DNA of 64,000 nt from Cymbidium sinense (lineage: Eukaryota > Streptophyta > Magnoliopsida > Asparagales > Orchidaceae), in the NCBI GenBank assembly GCA_021442155.1, contig CM038225.1, forward strand, positions 84,580,925 through 84,644,924, given 5' to 3'. Made by a program: the position numbers and the translations under genes. This document shows, in pieces, positions 23,831-36,460 of this stretch. The notes beneath the pieces were generated by a model. The model had not been told where the DNA came from. It saw only the letters and a list, made by a program, of their open reading frames with translations, and searched no databases. How positions within the stretch are numbered: the first letter of the stretch is position 1; each line of letters starts with the position of its first letter.

Positions 23831-24650
23831 AGCTAAAAACTTAAATCTAAACTAAATAAGACATAAAAATAAAATAAATAAAAAAGCATAAACTGAAATA
23901 AAATAAAATAATAAAGTAAAGTAAAAACCTAAACTAAAACCTAAACCTAAACCTAAAAAGAAAATAAAATAAAAAATAAATAAATAATAAATAAAATCCT
24001 AAAATAAATTAAAAAAATAAAAGGCCTAACTAAATAAAAACTAAACCCAAAATAAAAATAAAAGAAACCTAAAATAAAAAAAATAAAAATAAATAAAAAT
24101 CTAAACCTAAAAAATAAACTTAAAAATAAAACCTAAAAATAAATAACAAGTAAAACCAAAAACCTAAATAAAAAAAACCTAAACCAAAAATAAAAATATA
24201 AAAAACCTAAACCTAAGAAAAACTAATCCTAAACCTAAACCTAAACCCTAAATAAAATTAAATAAACTAAAAATTAACATAAAACTAAACAAAAAAAACA
24301 TAAAAATAAACCAAAATAAAAATCTAAAACCTAAATCTAAAAAAATAAAATAAAAACCTAAACTTAAACCTAAAAAAAAAATTAAACCTAAAGTTAAAAA
24401 TTAAAATAAAACTAAACTAAAAAAAAATAAACCTAGTTAAACCTAAACCTACAAAATAAAATAAAATAAAAATCCTAAAATGAAATAAATAAACCTAAAA
24501 TAAATAAACTAAACTAATTAAAAATAAAAATAAACCTAAATAAAAAAATTAAAATAAACTAAAATAAAAAAATAAACTAAAAAAACTGAAACCTACAAGT
24601 TTACCTAATTTAGAAAAAATAAAAAATTTTAAAAAAAAATAAATTAAAAA
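23831..24650 (+). repeat. A-rich array module
   Basis: Full module ending CCTACAAGTTTACCTAATTT near 24592. Confidence 0.83.
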
Positions 24651-24838
24651 AACCTTAACCCTAAACCCTAAACCTACAACCCTAAACCCTAAACCCTAAA
24701 TACTAAACCTTAATACCCAAAACCCTAAACCTTAAACACTAAAGCCTAAACCCTAAACCCTAAAATCCAAATCCCTAAACCTACAACCCTAAACCCTAAA
24801 CCCCAAAACCTACAAGCTTAAATCCTAAACCCTATAAA
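24651..24838 (+). repeat. Telomere-like block ending in the LINE target site
   Basis: Heptamers ending AATCCTAAACCCTATAAA (24821-24838), which is repeated right after the LINE poly(A). Confidence 0.85.
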
Positions 24839-25009
24839 AAACCTAAACCAAAAAAATGCTCTCGGCCGTGGGTCTCTGGCGATTGCATTTTTCCCTTCCT
24901 TCGATTACGATTTCCTTGCAGTTTGGCCAATTTTTGATCATTCTTGATCGATTTCTTTGATCGTTTGTCTTTGATTGGACTCTCATGTGTGTTTCCCTTT
25001 GCTCATCCA

Positions 25010-26406
25010 ATGGCGGAGGAATCGCTTACTGCGCAGCCGAGCTTCTTCATCTTGGAGGCATCGGCTAGGGCATCATAATTACATGGAATTGTGGATCCGA
25101 AAACATCCGCTACTCTTCCTCCAGTTATGTCCTTTAAGGATGCATTATCTTGTAAGAACCTTTCCACTAATGCTTTGGTCAATTTGATCTTGACCTCATT
25201 TTGTGGCATGCCAGTGATTATGTGTTCGGATCTAGATGTGGAAAAGTTGGCGAAGCCTTATGAATTCACTTTAGTTGGTAAATTTTCCTTATGACGGCTA
25301 ACTCTCGATAACATTCGATCTTTTTTTTCATAGCCTTAAGCTTTCAGGTGCTTTCACTATCGAATTGATTGATCCAAGGCATGTTTTATTTCAGCTCTCT
25401 AATGACTTAGATTATTCAAGAGTTTTTGCACATCTCTCTTACTTTGTTTTTAATTATCAAATGGGACTTCTAAAATGGTCTCCTCTTTTTGATATAAAAG
25501 AGGAATCTCCAATTGTTCCTATATGGTTAGCTCTTCCTAATATGAGAATAGATTATGTTTCACATCAAGTTCTTTTTGCGGTTGGGGATCTCTTTGGTCT
25601 GCCTCTTCAAATTGATCAGGCCACCGCTATGAGATCATGACCTTATGTTGCTTGTCCTTTGGTTGAAATTGATATCTCAAAAAAACATCCTAAAGAAGTT
25701 TGGATTGGCTCTGAGAAATTCAGTTATAATCAAAAAGTTGAATTTGAGAATTTTCCTATTTTTTGCACACCTTTAAAATTCATGGCCATCATTGAGCGTT
25801 TTGTGTTGCATCCACAACTTAAAAGAAAAATTTTCCTGCTCTAATCCTACTCTATCAAATGATAAAAATATTACTTGTACTAAGGTCACTCAAAATGGGA
25901 ATCCTACCCACACCCCTACTCCTTTTGTATCCACTACTTTGTCTAATGGAGAGCAATCTGAGCAAGTTAAAGACACTGCTAATGAGGTTCTTGAGGAGGG
26001 AAATGATAGCTTGATTATCAGTCCTTCTAATTGTAATAATTTGTCTCCTAAAGATAATACCTTGATTCAGTCTAACCTACCCCTCTTGGCTAGTGAATCT
26101 GAGGAGACTCATAGGAACCTTAATGGTGATTTGAATGGAAATTTGAGGTTGGAACAAAATCTAAAAACAAATTCTGGAGCTAATCCTTTGATGATGGAAC
26201 AAAATCTAAAAACTAATTCTAGAAATGATCCTGAAATCTGTGCTATTAATGGCTTCACAACCTCTCCTTCTCCTACTATTGAGAGTGATACGCATGTTAA
26301 CCCACTCCCTCAGCTTAATTCTAACATTGAGGAAGGGGAAATTACCATTAGAAATGCTTTGACTGATACAAGTCCTATTCTAAATATCATAAATCAGTCT
26401 CTCTAA
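25010..26406 (+). pseudogene. LINE ORF1 (DUF4283-type nucleic-acid-binding protein), broken
   Basis: The element's RNA-binding protein. It starts MAEESLTAQP (ATG at 25010), meets a stop after 22 codons, and continues VMSFKDAL and EFTLVGKFSL. A frameshift leads to IDPRHVLFQLSNDLDYSR, ESPIVPIWLALPNMRIDY and PLQIDQATAMRS-stop, then VEIDISKKHPKEVWIGSEKF and ENFPIFC, the DUF4283 and zinc-knuckle arrangement of plant L1 ORF1. The knuckle is disrupted near 25770-25810. A low-complexity Asn/Ser/Thr-rich tail ends at 26406. At least two frameshifts and three stops are present. Confidence 0.88.
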
Positions 26407-26603
26407 AATGGTGATTCTTTGGACAAAGATAGACCTTTTCAAATTGTTTTAAAAAAATCACTTAAAGCAAGAATGCTCACTAATAGCTCCACTAGAACTA
26501 CTAGATCTTCCCTAACTTCCATAAATAAATGTTTATATTTCCCTTTTCTTCTTGCTTTATTATATCTTTAGTTATCTCTTTTCTTTTCTTTTCTTATTTT
26601 ATT

Positions 26604-29600
26604 ATGATCAACATACTAATTTATAATGTTTGAGATATTGAGACTCTCATTGTCCGCAACCGTATTAGAAGTCTCTGTCGTATTCATAACATAGCCTTAC
26701 CTATTATTATTGAACCTTTTATACACTCTTCTAAGATCAACCATGTCGCTAGAATGCTCGGCTTTCACAACTTCTTTTATAATATTAGCAATAAAATTTG
26801 GTGTTTTTGGAATAATTTAGTCAATATATCTATCCTTGATGATCTTCAACAATTGGTTAATGTCCACATCTCATTGGGTGACTTCTCTCCTATAGATTCC
26901 TTTATTTGTGCTTCTTGTAATAGAGCAGTAAGAACATCCTTTGGGACAATTTAAGAAACCTTTTCGGTCAACAAACCCACGGTTGGTAGGGGTGATTTTA
27001 ACACTATTCTCTCTTCTTCAGAAAGAAGGGGAGGTTGCTCTCCTAACTTTCATTCCATGGAAGACTTTTCTAATATGATTCTTGATTGCAATCTGATTGA
27101 TATTGGCTATTCAAGTTTGGATTATACTTGGCATAACTCTAGACTCTAGCAACGACTAGACAGGATTATATTTTAATTCTCTCTGGATCAATCAATGGCC
27201 TCATACTTCAGTTGAGCATTTAAATAGAACTTTGTCTGATCATGCTCCTCTTTTGATATCTGTCAAAAATCCCTCTAATAGATTAACCTCCTCTACCTCT
27301 TTTAGATTTCAAAATATGTGGATCCAACACATTGATTTCTTAAATGTTGTCTCTATCAATTGGATGGCCCCCCTTCACCCTGATAATTCTATTAAGGGCA
27401 TGATTTGCCTCTGACTTAAGCTTAAAAGGCTTAAGTAGAACCTAAATAAGTGGAACAAGCATCATTTTAAAAATCTCTTTGCCAATATCAAAAACATGGA
27501 ACAATTGGTTTGTTCTCTTGAAAATGTTGTTTTGACTGATTCCACTAAACTTAAGGACTTGAATGAAGCCAAAGATAACTTGGTTAACTATCAAAATATG
27601 GAAGAAACCTACTGGCGATAAAAGGCTGCTAGCAAACAAATTGCTGATGGCGATAGAAATACCAGATATTTCCATGCTCTTTTCTAAAAAAATAGAGCCA
27701 TAAACTCTATTAAAAAAACTAAAAGTGATAACGGCAACTGAATCACAGACAATAATGATATTAAAGATTCTGTCATCCATCATTTTAAAAACTTATTGAA
27801 CAAGAACCTTCCTTTAGAAGTTATCTCCAACTCCCACTTGATTCCCTCAACTATTACTAATGATGACAATCACTTGCTTAATATGGTTCCTACGGAAGCT
27901 GAGATTGGTAGAATTCTTAATAGTATGAACGTTGATTCTGTTGCTGGCCCTGAAGGCTACACGACTCATTTATTTTAGCATTGTTGGCCTATTATTAAGT
28001 CTAATTTAGTCGATGCTGTTGTTGATTTCTTTAATGGAAATCCCTTACCTAGATATTTCTCTAGCACTTCCATTATCCACATTCCTAAAATTAATAATCC
28101 TGATTCTTGGGGCAATTTCAAATGTATCAACCTTTGCACCTTCTTTCATAAACTAATTGCTAAATTGATTGCTAGAATTAGTCCTCTACTTTCTAATATT
28201 ATTTCTCTCAACCAAACATGTTTCATTAAAGGTAGGGCTATATCTGATAACATTCTTCTTGCCCAAGAGCTGATTCATGATATGGATGCTCCTAGCAGAA
28301 CTGGTAACATCCTTTTCAAATTGGACATCTCTAAAGCTTTTGACAACCTCTCTTGGAATTTCCTCTTCCAAATTCTTCACTTGTTTGGTTTTTCTGATAA
28401 ATTTATTTGCCTCATTAAAAATTGCATTAGCAATGTTTGGTTCTCTATTATCCTGAATGGTGAGGCCTTAGGTTTCTTCCCTTCTATGCATGGCTTGAGA
28501 CAAGGGGATCCCTTGTCTCCCTCTCTTTTTATTATTGCTATGCAATATCTTTCGAGGAGCATTCATGACCTTTTCAATAATAATCCAAGCATGTCTTTTA
28601 GAAATCAAGTTGGTTTTCCTGTCTCACATCTTAGTTTTTCTATTAATTTCATTATCCTTTGCAATGCCTCTATTCATCACATTAAAAATATTAAGAATTT
28701 TTTAATTAAATTTGGAAACGAAAGTGGTCTCTTTCTTAACGAAGGCAAAAATTGTTTCATTCCTTCCTCTAAAATCTCTAGTAATAAGATCAACCAAATC
28801 TTGAGAATCATTAATTTTCAGCAACAACAACTTCCTATTAAATATCTTGGTGCTCCTCTTTTTAAAGGTCAGAAAAGATCACATCTTTTTGATGAGTTAA
28901 TCCAAAAAATCTCTAATAAAATTTCTATTTGGGAATTTCATTTACTCTCATTTGGTGGTAGGCTCACTTTGATTAAGAGTACCCTTAACTCCATGCCTTT
29001 ATATCTTATTAAAACCATTGTACTGACCAATTTTACCATTAATAGAATTGAGCGCCTCCTTAATAAATTCTTCTGGGGTTCTAACAATTCTATTAAAAGA
29101 ATGCATTGGACCTCTTGGTATAAAAGCTGTGGAACTCTTGCTGAATGTGGTCTTGGCTATAAGCCAATCAAGAAAGCTATTACTGCTTTTTCTTATAAAC
29201 TTTGGTGGAATTTTAGGAGCAACAATAGTCTTTGGGCTAAATTCATGACTGTTAAATACTGCCAGGATAAGCACCCTCTCATTTTCCCTTACAAAGTGGG
29301 AGATTCTCATGTTTGGAAATGACTTTGTTCCATCAAATGGGAGGTTGAATCCTTAATTTCTTGGAGGATTAACTCTAGAACTTCCTTCTTTTGGCAAGAT
29401 AATTGGACTGGAAGTGGTTCTATTGATGATTTACTTTCTACCCACTCCACTGCTGCTATTAAAGTGAACTCCTTCTGGCATAATAATAAGTGGAAGAATA
29501 GTAAGCTTATTGACTATATCCCTATCTCTCTTTTAGATAAGCTTACTACCATCCCTATCATCCCTAGTAATCATGATCAGATTCTTTTTTAGCTTTCTCA

Positions 29601-30695
29601 AAATGGTGATTTCAACCTTAAAGATGTCTGGACTCATATTAGAGAAGATCATGATTTCTCTAATGTGTTTTTTAAACTTTGGAATAACATTATCCCTATT
29701 TCTTACTCTGTTCTAACTTGGAGAATTTTGAAAAATTTCATCCCTCTTGATTCCTTGATGTGGGGTAATGGTTTTTACTTACCTTCAAAATGTTACTGTT
29801 GCTTTCACATTGAGAATATCAATCATGTATTTGTTAACGGAGCCATTGCTTCCAATCTTTGGGTTTGGTATGATGAATTTTTTAATATTGACAAATTCAA
29901 TGGCTCCTTAACTCTTTATCAACTTCTTGAGGTTTATTTTGAAAATACTATTAAAGACCACATTAAAGTGATAACTGCTATCACTCTTATATGGTTCATA
30001 TGGATGGACAGAAATAATGCAAAACATCGTGGGATTCATATGAACCATAAGAGGATAATTGCTAGAATTAAAGATAAAATCTGTGCTTTATTTAATGCGA
30101 GTTTAATTAACTGCAATCAATTTAAAGGCTGTAAATTTGTTGCCAATAAACTGGGTTTTAACCTGCCGGACCATCCCAACTGTAAAGATGATAAGCTTGT
30201 TTATTAGAAAAAACCTCATGATAATATTATTAAAATTAATATTGATGGCTCCATTTCTCAAAATGCTTCTAGCCGTGGTGGAATTTTTAGAAACCTTAAT
30301 GGTAAAGTTTTATGTGCCTTTGCTTATCCTCTTACAACATGTTATGTTCTCTTTGCGGAGCTAATGGCTGTTAACAAAGCTATTGAGATTTTCCTACAAA
30401 AAGGTTGGCTCAATATTTGGATTGAGATGGATTCCATGTTGCTGATTGATCTGTTGACTTCCACCAAATTGGGAAATTCAGAATTGTACTACCTCCTAAA
30501 GAATACTAGAGCTCTCCTATCTCAACTCTATTTTAAAATCACTCATGTTTGGTGTGAAGGTAATGCGTGTGCTGATTACCTTGCTAATCTAGTTTCTAGA
30601 TTAGATGGAATAAATTCTTTGATCAGCATACACTTCCTAAACATTTATGATTGGTTAATTTGGACAATACTGGACTTCCTTATCTCAGAAACTAA
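26604..30695 (+). pseudogene. LINE ORF2: endonuclease, reverse transcriptase, RNase H; broken
   Basis: It starts MINILIYNV then a stop where Trp or Arg is usual. The endonuclease region has DFSNMILDCNLIDIGYSS, DYTWHNSR and SDHAPLLI (27235-27258). The RT has DGDRNTRYFHALF, CFIKGRAISDNILLAQEL, FKLDISKAFDNLSW and GLRQGDPLSPSLFI. The catalytic FADD box is replaced by FSIN (28636-28647). A zf-RVT-like stretch (CYCCFHIENINHVF) lies at 29790-29835. RNase H at 30232-30610 keeps its acidic residues (NIDGS, AELMA, EMDSML, CADYLAN). It ends LDNTGLPYLRN-stop at 30693-30695 after a shift. About a dozen stops interrupt it, but RT through RNase H is essentially one frame. Confidence 0.94.
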
Positions 30696-32829
30696 TTTCA
30701 TTCTATGTTTTGGCCTGATTACAACTTGTATTACTTTATTTTATCTGTATAGCCATCTTTTTTTTATCTTTTGTTTATTGTTGTTGCTCCTCTTCATTTT
30801 GCTGATGCAATTCCCTGATAATCTTTCCTGGTTCTATTGTGATCTGCATCTATTGGCTTTCTGTTTATCCAATCTTTTTTTGGGGTCTTCTTGTATCTCT
30901 GTTTCCCTTGCTAATGGAAATGTGCTTCTATTTCCTTGTCTTTGGATGGAGATGTCTTATTTTTTGATCTGCAGGGACGGATTGCTTGCCATCAATACTA
31001 TTTTTTGGGACTTACTGTATTTTGCTTTTCTTTTCATGATTGAGACTGTTTCCTATCTCTTTTTCCTGTTGCCTATTCTTAAACTATTTTTTTTATTCTG
31101 GCTACCTGTATTGGAGGTTCATGTCTTTGTTGCTGCAGTTGTTGGTTTGCTATGATTTGCACAACTTCATGGTGGGCCCTACTTTATTTGTATTTTTCCT
31201 TTTAAATAGGGTTGTGGCTACTATTTTGCTCACCAACCCCCCCCCTCCTCAACCTGTTGGGGAAGAATGTTTAATTTACCTGCTATTACTATTTCTTTGC
31301 ATGACTGGATTTTCTTCTTGCCTTCCTTTCATCCCGATTTTACTTATGATGTTGGATTAGTTGTTGGTCTGCTTTTCCTTGTCTTGAAGGATTTTAATGA
31401 TGGTTTTCTTTTGATCCCCATTTTTGGTCTATGTAATACTACTGTTACTGACTGGATTACCCTCTGTTGGGTGCAATATTTGGTTTGCTATCTTGGTTTG
31501 TTGTCTTGGTTGTTGACTGAATGGATTATCGGGTTTTATGCCCACCAAGCTACTACTAGGGTTGTTTCTCTGATTGTTTTTTTTTGTTGTTTGCCATGGG
31601 GTGCAGCTTATCGCCTGTGGCTTGTGGTCTATCTAATATGTTGCTACATTCCCATCTTGGTTCTGGTAGACTTGTGCAGTTCCTATTGTGTTACGCTATT
31701 AACTTGGTGTTTGTTAACATCTGCAGTGTTTATTCTGAATGGGTATCCTTTTTATGGGCTATATTCCTGGGATGTATACCTGGCCTATAATTTTTATATG
31801 ATTATTGATGGTGTTGTTGTGATTACGTTATTAATAAGGGGGTTGTAAACATCTGCATTGCTAATCTGAATGGGCACCTTTCTATGGGATGTATTCATCG
31901 GTTGTATTCCTAGCCTGTAAGTTTCATATGATTTGGGATGGTGTTATTTACATGCTAATTGATATGCTTAGCAGGATTTCAGTTAGCTTTCAGGTGGTTG
32001 TCTATAGTTTCTATCTTAAATGCGGCCTTTTACTTTTACTTGTGGTGGTTTTCATGCTAGTTTAATTTTACTCTTGGATCTGATATTAATAAGGTGGATG
32101 TGGCCAAGATGGTTCATTTTTATATGGGTAGGGATTCTCATGCTATGGTGAGTGATACTTATCGTGTATGGGATAATCTCTTTCGCATTCTGCTCTTTGC
32201 TGTCTCCTTTTCTATAGTGTATATGGCTTTGTTTAGGTTTGCAGGTACTAAGGCTCATAAGACTTTCAACAAATGGCTGTTATCTTCCCATAAGTTTGTA
32301 GGCTATGATGGTTGTGATGATTTCATTGCTTTTTGGTTTGGTAGTAGCTCTTGTGACGTAACCCTTCCGCTGAAGTTTGGATGCTCATATTAGCATCTTC
32401 CCCAATTTGGTGTGACTGAGCCTGAGCCTTCTCTCAAACACTTCTCTATAATTTTTTTTCAGTTTATGCTACTTTTACCATCCACTTTATTTGTATTACT
32501 CTAACTGTGCTAATTTTTTTCTTTCTACATATTTGCAGATGGATTTTTCTCTTTCTCTTGCAGGATTGCTCCCTAGTGGCATGCATTCTCTCATCCTGAA
32601 GAGCTTTGGCCCAGATCTATCCATTGGTTTCTCTATGTTAATCATTTTGTATCTTTTGCTATCATTCTCTCTTTTATTTTGCTTTTGGATGTACTTAGAT
32701 ATGAGATTTACTCTCTAGGCTGATTGTAGCTCTTTGAGCAGTAGTTTTGGAGTTTATCCCCTATTAAGGACCTTGTAATCCTATTTTTGTGGCAATAAAA
32801 TTCCCCCTATATGTGGTTTCACAAAAAAA
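30696..32829 (+). other. Long T-rich 3' UTR of the LINE
   Basis: About 2.1 kb between the ORF2 stop and poly(A), long for a plant L1. It is T-rich and open in several frames, giving hydrophobic-looking peptides (up to 193 codons) with no family match that I recognise. I read these as composition artefacts. It contains the diverged tandem duplication at 31707-31965, and its final ~100 bp recur at 13859. Confidence 0.75.
31707..31965 (+). repeat. Diverged tandem duplication in the LINE 3' UTR
   Basis: Two copies of about 130-140 bp. Copy 1 has AACATCTGCAGTGTTTATTC, then TGTATACCTGGCC. Copy 2, from about 31845, has AAACATCTGCATTGCTAATC, then TGTATTCCTAGCC. Both continue TATATGATT/CATATGATT and GATGGTGTT. 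Confidence 0.8.
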
Positions 32830-32886
32830 AATCCTAAACCCTATAAACCTAAAAACCTAAAAACCTAAATTTAGTCCAAATAAAAC

Positions 32887-32919
<33 letters not shown>

Positions 32920-33600
32920 CTCTAAACCTAAATAAAATAAAATAAAATAAAAAATAATAACTAAACTAAAATAAAATAAACCAAAAGCCAAACTAAACTA
33001 AAAAATAAAATAAACCTAAAAATAAAAAAATTCTAAATAAAATAGAAATTAAACGTAAAATATAAATAAAATAAATCAAAAATAAAATAAAATAAAAATG
33101 AAATAATAACTTAAACCAAAAATAAACCTAAAAATAAAACCTAAAAATAAAAAAAAAATAAAACCTAAGCCCTAAACCTAAAATAAATAATATAAAATAA
33201 ACATAAACCTAAACTAAAATAAACTAAAATAAATTAAATAAACCTAAACCTAAACTCAACAATAAAACCTAAAAATAAACTTAAAATAAATATCTAAAAC
33301 CTAAACCAAAAAATAAATAAATAAATAAAAATCTAAACCAACACCTAAGAATAAAAAATAAAACGTAAACTTAAAAAATAAAATAAAAATAAAACTAAAC
33401 TAAAAAATAAGCATAAACTTAAGCTTAAACCTAAAAAATAAACTAAAATAAAAAACATAAACTGAAATAGATAAACCTAAAATAGATAAACTAAACTAAA
33501 TAAAAAAATAAACCTAAATAAAAATAAATAATAAAATAAATTATAAAAAATAAAAAATTAACTAAATTAACCTAAGCCTAGTTTGCTTAATTTTAAAAAA
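32830..33600 (+). repeat. Telomere-like stub and A-rich array module
   Basis: Starts with the right LINE target-site duplication. A (TA)n microsatellite lies at 32890-32919. The module ends in a shortened landmark, TAGTTTGCTTAATTTTAAAA, near 33578. Confidence 0.82.
32890..32919 (+). repeat. (TA)n microsatellite
   Basis: About 14 uninterrupted TA dinucleotides, the only perfect dinucleotide run of this length I noticed in the array. Confidence 0.95.
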
Positions 33601-33957
33601 ACTTAAACCCCATGCCCTAAAACCACGGACCTAACCCCTACACTGACCCTAAACCCTAAACCTGCAACTAAACTTAAAACCTGTAAACTCTAACCCTAAA
33701 CCCTAAACTAAACTATAAACCCTCAAAACCTAAACCATAAAGTGACCACGATAACAAACCCTAAACCCTAAACCCTAAACCCTAAAGCCTTAAACCTTAA
33801 ATCCGTAGACCTTAAACCCTAACTCTAAACTCTAATACCTTGAAAGCATAAACCCTAAACCTTAAACCCTAAATCCTAACGTTAAACCCTAAACCTTAAA
33901 CCCAAATCTAAAGCAACTAAATAAATTAAAGAATAAACATAAACCCTAAACCCTACA
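33601..33957 (+). repeat. Telomere-like block and linker
   Basis: Heptamer variants ending in AAGCAACTAAATAAATTAAA near 33911, the same linker form as copy 6. Confidence 0.82.
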
Positions 33958-34407
33958 AATGGGGACCTTGAGGCTGGAACATCATCATCAACTAGGCTCA
34001 GATTTGGGTGGGGGTGGAGGTAAAGGTGGGGCAGTTGGGTGGATCGGAGGTCTTTGGTGATATGGAGGTGGTGGTCGGAGCAGCAGTGGTTATGGAGGTG
34101 GGAGAAGCGATGTAGGTTACATCCGTGATGATGGCGGAGGGAGATATCAGGGATATGATGGCGGTAGAGCTACAGGCGGGTGGTTGATGGAAACTAGAGA
34201 AATTGAAGAATGGCCATTCCGATCTGGTACTTTTGGAATTGTGTCTTTACACTAAAGATGGTTCTAGCTATCTAGGGTTTTTGATTTATGCGTGCTCATT
34301 CTTTATCTATGTCGTCGCTTGTGTCTTAGAAAACTTGGTTTGTTACACGGTTGATGAAATCGAAAAGAAGAAATATTGAATTTCAATTTATTCTCTGTTA
34401 AAAAAAT
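33958..34407 (+). pseudogene. GR-RBP retropseudogene, copy 7
   Basis: A shortened copy. The opening AATGGGGACCTTGAGGCTGG lacks several bases, so the RRM-end residues are out of frame at once. The glycine part is recognisable (GGTGGTCGGAGCAGCAGTGG, YGGGRSDVGYIRDDGGG, YQGYDGG), with a deletion before the end (GGAAACTAGAGAAATTGA, Trp codon as TAG). The 3' UTR and A tail are present. It is closest to copy 6. Confidence 0.88.
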
Positions 34408-34540
34408 CCAAAAACTAAAAACCATAAACTAAAACCTGAACCCTAGACATAAAACCTAAACCCTAAACACTAAACACCCTAAACCTTAAACCCTAAACCC
34501 TAAACCTTAAACCCTAAACACTAAACCCAGAACCTTAAAA
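34408..34540 (+). repeat. Telomere-like block
   Basis: Post-GRP flank (CTAAAACCTGAACCCTAGAC) and heptamers. Confidence 0.82.
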
Positions 34541-35290
34541 AGCTAAAAACCTAAATCTAAACTAAATAAAACCTAAAAATAAAATAAATAAATAAACCTA
34601 AAGCAAAATAAAATAAAAACCTAAACTAAAAGCTAAACCTAAACCTAAACCGACAAAGAAAATAAAATAATAAATAAAAACCTAAATAAAATAATAACTA
34701 AACCTCAAATAAAAATAAAATAAACCTTACATAGAATAAAATAAAACTACATAAAAATCTAAACCTAAAAAATAAACCTAAAAATAAAACCTAGAAATAA
34801 ATAAAAAATAAAACCTAAACCCTAAACTAAAAAAAAACTAAACTTAAAATAAAAATAAAATAAATAAACTAAAATAAACCTAAACCTAAACAAAATAAAC
34901 TAAGCTAAAATAAATAAAACTTATACCTAAGCCTAAAAATATACTAAACCTAAACCTAAACATAAACTAAATAAAATAAAATAAACTAAAAATAAACCTA
35001 AACCTAAAAATAAACCTAAAATGAAAATAAAAAAATGTAACCTAAAAAAATAAAATAAAAAGCTAAACATGAACCTAAAAATAAAAAATAAAACCTAATC
35101 CTAAAAAAAAACTCAACTTAAAAATAAACCTAAACCTAAAAAAAAAACTAAAATAAATAAACATAAAATAAGTAAACTAAACAAAATAAAAAAACACACT
35201 TAAATAAATATAAAAAAAATAAAATAAACTCAAATAAATAAAAAATAAACTAACTAAACCTAAACCTCTCGGTTTACTTAATTTTAAAGA
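34541..35290 (+). repeat. A-rich array module
   Basis: Full module ending CCTCTCGGTTTACTTAATTT near 35264. Confidence 0.84.
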
Positions 35291-35640
35291 AAAACTTTAA
35301 ACCCTAAATCCTAAACCCTAAACTCTAAAACTAACCCTAAACTTAAACCCTAAACCCACCCTAAACCACAAACCCTAAACCTAAACCCTAAACCTAAACC
35401 CTAAACCCTAAAATAGTAAAACCCTAAACCAAAAACCGTAAACCGTAAACCCTAAACCCTAAAAACCTAAACCCTAAACCATAAACCCTAAAACCCTAAA
35501 CCCCTAAACACTAAACCCTAAACCCTAAATCCTACAAACCTAAACCTTAAACCCCAAACCATAAATCTTAAACTAACTGTAAACCCTAAACTAACCCAAA
35601 ACCCTAAACCCTAAATACTAAACATTAAAACACACTTAAG
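35291..35640 (+). repeat. Telomere-like CCCTAAA block
   Basis: Heptamers run directly to the pseudogene. The AACTAAATAAATTAAA linker seen before copies 2-7, 9 and 10 is absent, as at copies 11 and 12. Confidence 0.84.
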
Positions 35641-36099
35641 AATGGGCATGAGGGAAAGAACATCATCTGTCTTAATCTATGTCTGGCAGTGGAGGTGAAG
35701 GTAGAGGAAATGATGATCACAGTGGTGGTGGGGGATTCAGAGGCACTGTTGGATATGGAGGTGGTGGTTATGGAGGTGGGAGGAGTGACAGAGGTTACAA
35801 CCATGGTGGTGGCTGAGGGAGATATCAGGGATATGATGGCGGATCCTGCTACTCGAGATATAGTGGTGGTTTTGATGAGTGCTAGAGAAACTGAAGAACG
35901 ATCGATCATACCTGCTAGTAATGGAACTGTGTCTTTACATTATAGATGGTTCTACTTATCTAGGGTTTTGATTTGCTCTATTGGTGCTCATTTTTTATCT
36001 ATGTCATCATTTATGTCTTTGAAAACTTGGGGTGCTACTTGGTTAATGAAATCAAAAAGAAGAACTGTTGAATTTAAATTTGTTTACTATTAAAAAAAG
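35641..36099 (+). pseudogene. GR-RBP retropseudogene, copy 8
   Basis: A deletion after NGHEGKNI scrambles the RRM end. The glycine frame is GSGGEGRGNDDHSGGGGFRG, VGYGGGGYGGGRSDRGYNHG, GG-stop-GRYQGYDGGSCYSRY, with CTAG in place of the NWRN Trp. The 3' UTR has GGGGTGCTACT, shared with copies 11 and 12, where most others have GGTGTGTTACT. Like copy 11 it is followed by telomere-like repeat and then the satellite segment. Confidence 0.88.
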
Positions 36100-36460
36100 A
36101 ACCTTAAACCCTAAAACCTAAACCAAAAACCTAAACTCGAAACCCTAAACCCTAAACCCTAACCCCTAAAAACCCTACACACTAGACATTAAACCCTAAA
36201 CCCTAAACACTAAACTTTAAACCCTAGACCCTAAACCCTAAAACCCTAAACCCTAAACCCTAAACCTTAAACCCTCAAATCATATAAACTAAACCTAAAC
36301 CATAAAAAACTCTAAACCCCACACCTAAAGTCTAAACCCAATCCCTCTAACCCCAAACCTAAATTAACCTAAACCTTAAACCTAAACTAATAAACCCAAG
36401 ATCCAACTAACCTAAAACCTAACCTAAACCCTAAACCTAACAAAGCCTAAACCCTAAACC
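36100..36460 (+). repeat. Telomere-like CCCTAAA block
   Basis: Heptamers with several short exact runs. It ends at the left edge of the satellite segment (TTGAATGATG), the same arrangement as 51440-51753. Confidence 0.85.

Larger units (their letters stand above)
24839..32829 (+). mobile_element. Near full-length L1-type LINE with RNase H, inactivated
   Basis: A non-LTR retrotransposon of about 8 kb. It has a 5' UTR (to 25009), ORF1 (25010-26406), ORF2 (26604-30695: endonuclease, reverse transcriptase, zinc-binding region, RNase H) and a long T-rich 3' UTR ending in an AATAAA-type signal (GGCAATAAAATTCCCCC) and poly(A). An 18-bp direct repeat, AATCCTAAACCCTATAAA, flanks it at 24821-24838 and 32830-32847. 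About 16 bp of A-rich filler precede the first unique base (near 24855). It sits in the telomere-like array in the same orientation as the GR-RBP copies. Both ORFs carry stops and frameshifts. Confidence 0.95.

Noticed and set aside
28186..29310. Minus-strand frames inside the LINE ORF2 region
   Set aside because: They are antisense shadows of the reverse transcriptase.
31040..32718. Several 66-193-codon frames with membrane-protein-like composition
   Set aside because: They lie in the T-rich LINE 3' UTR after the ORF2 stop. Overlapping frames are all hydrophobic because TTT/CTT/ATT codons dominate.
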